Shown piece by piece: positions 5,987 through 6,413 of a stretch of DNA of 6,413 nucleotides. The stretch's first letter is position 1. Every line of letters starts with the position of its first letter. The notes under the pieces were generated by a model, which saw only the letters and a list, made by a program, of their open reading frames with translations, searched no databases and was not told the DNA's origin. The translations under genes and the position numbers were made by a program. Origin of the DNA: Nitrospirota bacterium (GTDB lineage Bacteria > Nitrospirota > UBA9217); the NCBI GenBank assembly GCA_021788515.1, contig JAJYKN010000041.1:1-6413 (forward strand). Reading direction: 5' to 3'.

Positions 5987-6413
5987 TTGAACACGAGAAG
6001 ATTTATAATATCAACGATTTTTTTGTTTTCCCTCTTTGCCTGTGTCCGAGCGCCGTTCGTGGTGACGAAACCGGAGGAGGCCATGGAGCCCGTCTCGTGG
6101 AGGAAAGCCACGGAGCCAGCCGATGACATGGATTTTAAGGGCATGGCAACTGCAGCGCGCCAGAGCCTGGAGTATTATAAGAAGCTTCCCCAGAACACGG
6201 TTTTTTTCCTCGGTCCTGACAAGGTGACCGCGCTGGACCAGGTTGTCACGCTCCAGAACTTTCTCCTGATCGTCGAGAACGATTCCCTTTCTTTTGACCA
6301 GAAGATCGAACGGATTAAAAAGGATTTTGTTCTTTACCAATCCGTGGGAACAAACGGCGGCGGTACCATTTTGCTCACGGGATACTACGAGCCAACACTC
6401 TCCTGCCGGGTTG
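5987..6413 (+). CDS. MltA-family lytic murein transglycosylase lipoprotein, N-terminal part
   Basis: The 142 residues visible begin MNTRRFIISTIFLFSLFAC, a lipoprotein signal with lipobox LFAC and the acylated Cys at 19. The protein should be anchored at the inner face of the outer membrane or in the periplasm. After a linker, the conserved early region of the MltA fold follows: YYKKLP, then helical sequence and ILLTGYYEPTL near the right edge, the family's 'GYYEP' hallmark. MltA enzymes cleave peptidoglycan between MurNAc and GlcNAc to leave 1,6-anhydroMurNAc. The catalytic aspartate lies beyond the window, so activity cannot be verified. The TTG start at 5987 is the only one in frame that keeps the whole signal peptide, with GGCGG 8 nt upstream. 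An ATG at 5983 is out of frame and stops after two codons. The promoter with TTGACA at 5881 probably drives the gene. Confidence 0.87.
   Translation, partial: MNTRRFIISTIFLFSLFACVRAPFVVTKPEEAMEPVSWRKATEPADDMDFKGMATAARQSLEYYKKLPQNTVFFLGPDKVTALDQVVTLQNFLLIVENDSLSFDQKIERIKKDFVLYQSVGTNGGGTILLTGYYEPTLSCRV

Noticed and set aside
6011..6340. 109-codon open frame on the minus strand
   Set aside because: It is opposite the MltA-like gene, whose lipobox and GYYEP motif fix the real frame.

Overview
The window reads as chromosomal DNA from a Gram-negative bacterium with an outer membrane. The evidence is a TolC-type outer-membrane channel, the start of a periplasmic adaptor, and the start of an MltA-type lytic transglycosylase lipoprotein. 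Codon use is moderate in GC, several starts are GTG or TTG, and intergenic DNA is repeat-rich. This would suit an environmental Desulfobacterota- or Nitrospirota-like organism, but that placement is a guess from style, not from a marker gene.

Layout. (1) Positions 1-1547, minus strand: a tripartite efflux operon. A tolC-family gene is followed after 86 bp by the first 55 codons of an EmrA/HlyD-type membrane fusion protein, which runs off the left edge; the inner-membrane pump presumably lies beyond it. (2) Positions 1548-2065: about 500 bp without a convincing gene, holding scattered GTAAAGT repeats and, next to the following gene, a 9-bp tandem repeat with promoter-like spacing. (3) Positions 2099-4243, plus strand: a large membrane sensor diguanylate cyclase (8 predicted TM segments, PAS, PAS, GGDEF) with intact catalytic, guanine-recognition and inhibitory motifs. 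(4) Positions 4420-4608, plus strand: a 62-residue two-helix membrane protein of unknown role behind its own extended -10 promoter. (5) Positions 4703-5575, minus strand: a DUF1848 protein whose C-terminal end carries a CX3CX2C cysteine cluster like that of radical SAM enzymes. (6) Positions 5576-5986: a divergent intergenic region with a promoter at each end and several interspersed-repeat-like palindromes between them. (7) Positions 5987 to the right edge, plus strand: the N-terminal part of an MltA-family lipoprotein, probably using a TTG start.

The genes do not form one pathway. The envelope is a loose theme: efflux channel, membrane sensor for c-di-GMP, small membrane protein and murein hydrolase. 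I see no phage, CRISPR or defence system and no tRNA or rRNA. The most unusual points are the C-terminal radical-SAM-like cluster of the DUF1848 protein, a thrice-repeated motif in the cyclase's membrane sensor, and the cluster of repeats between the DUF1848 and MltA genes.
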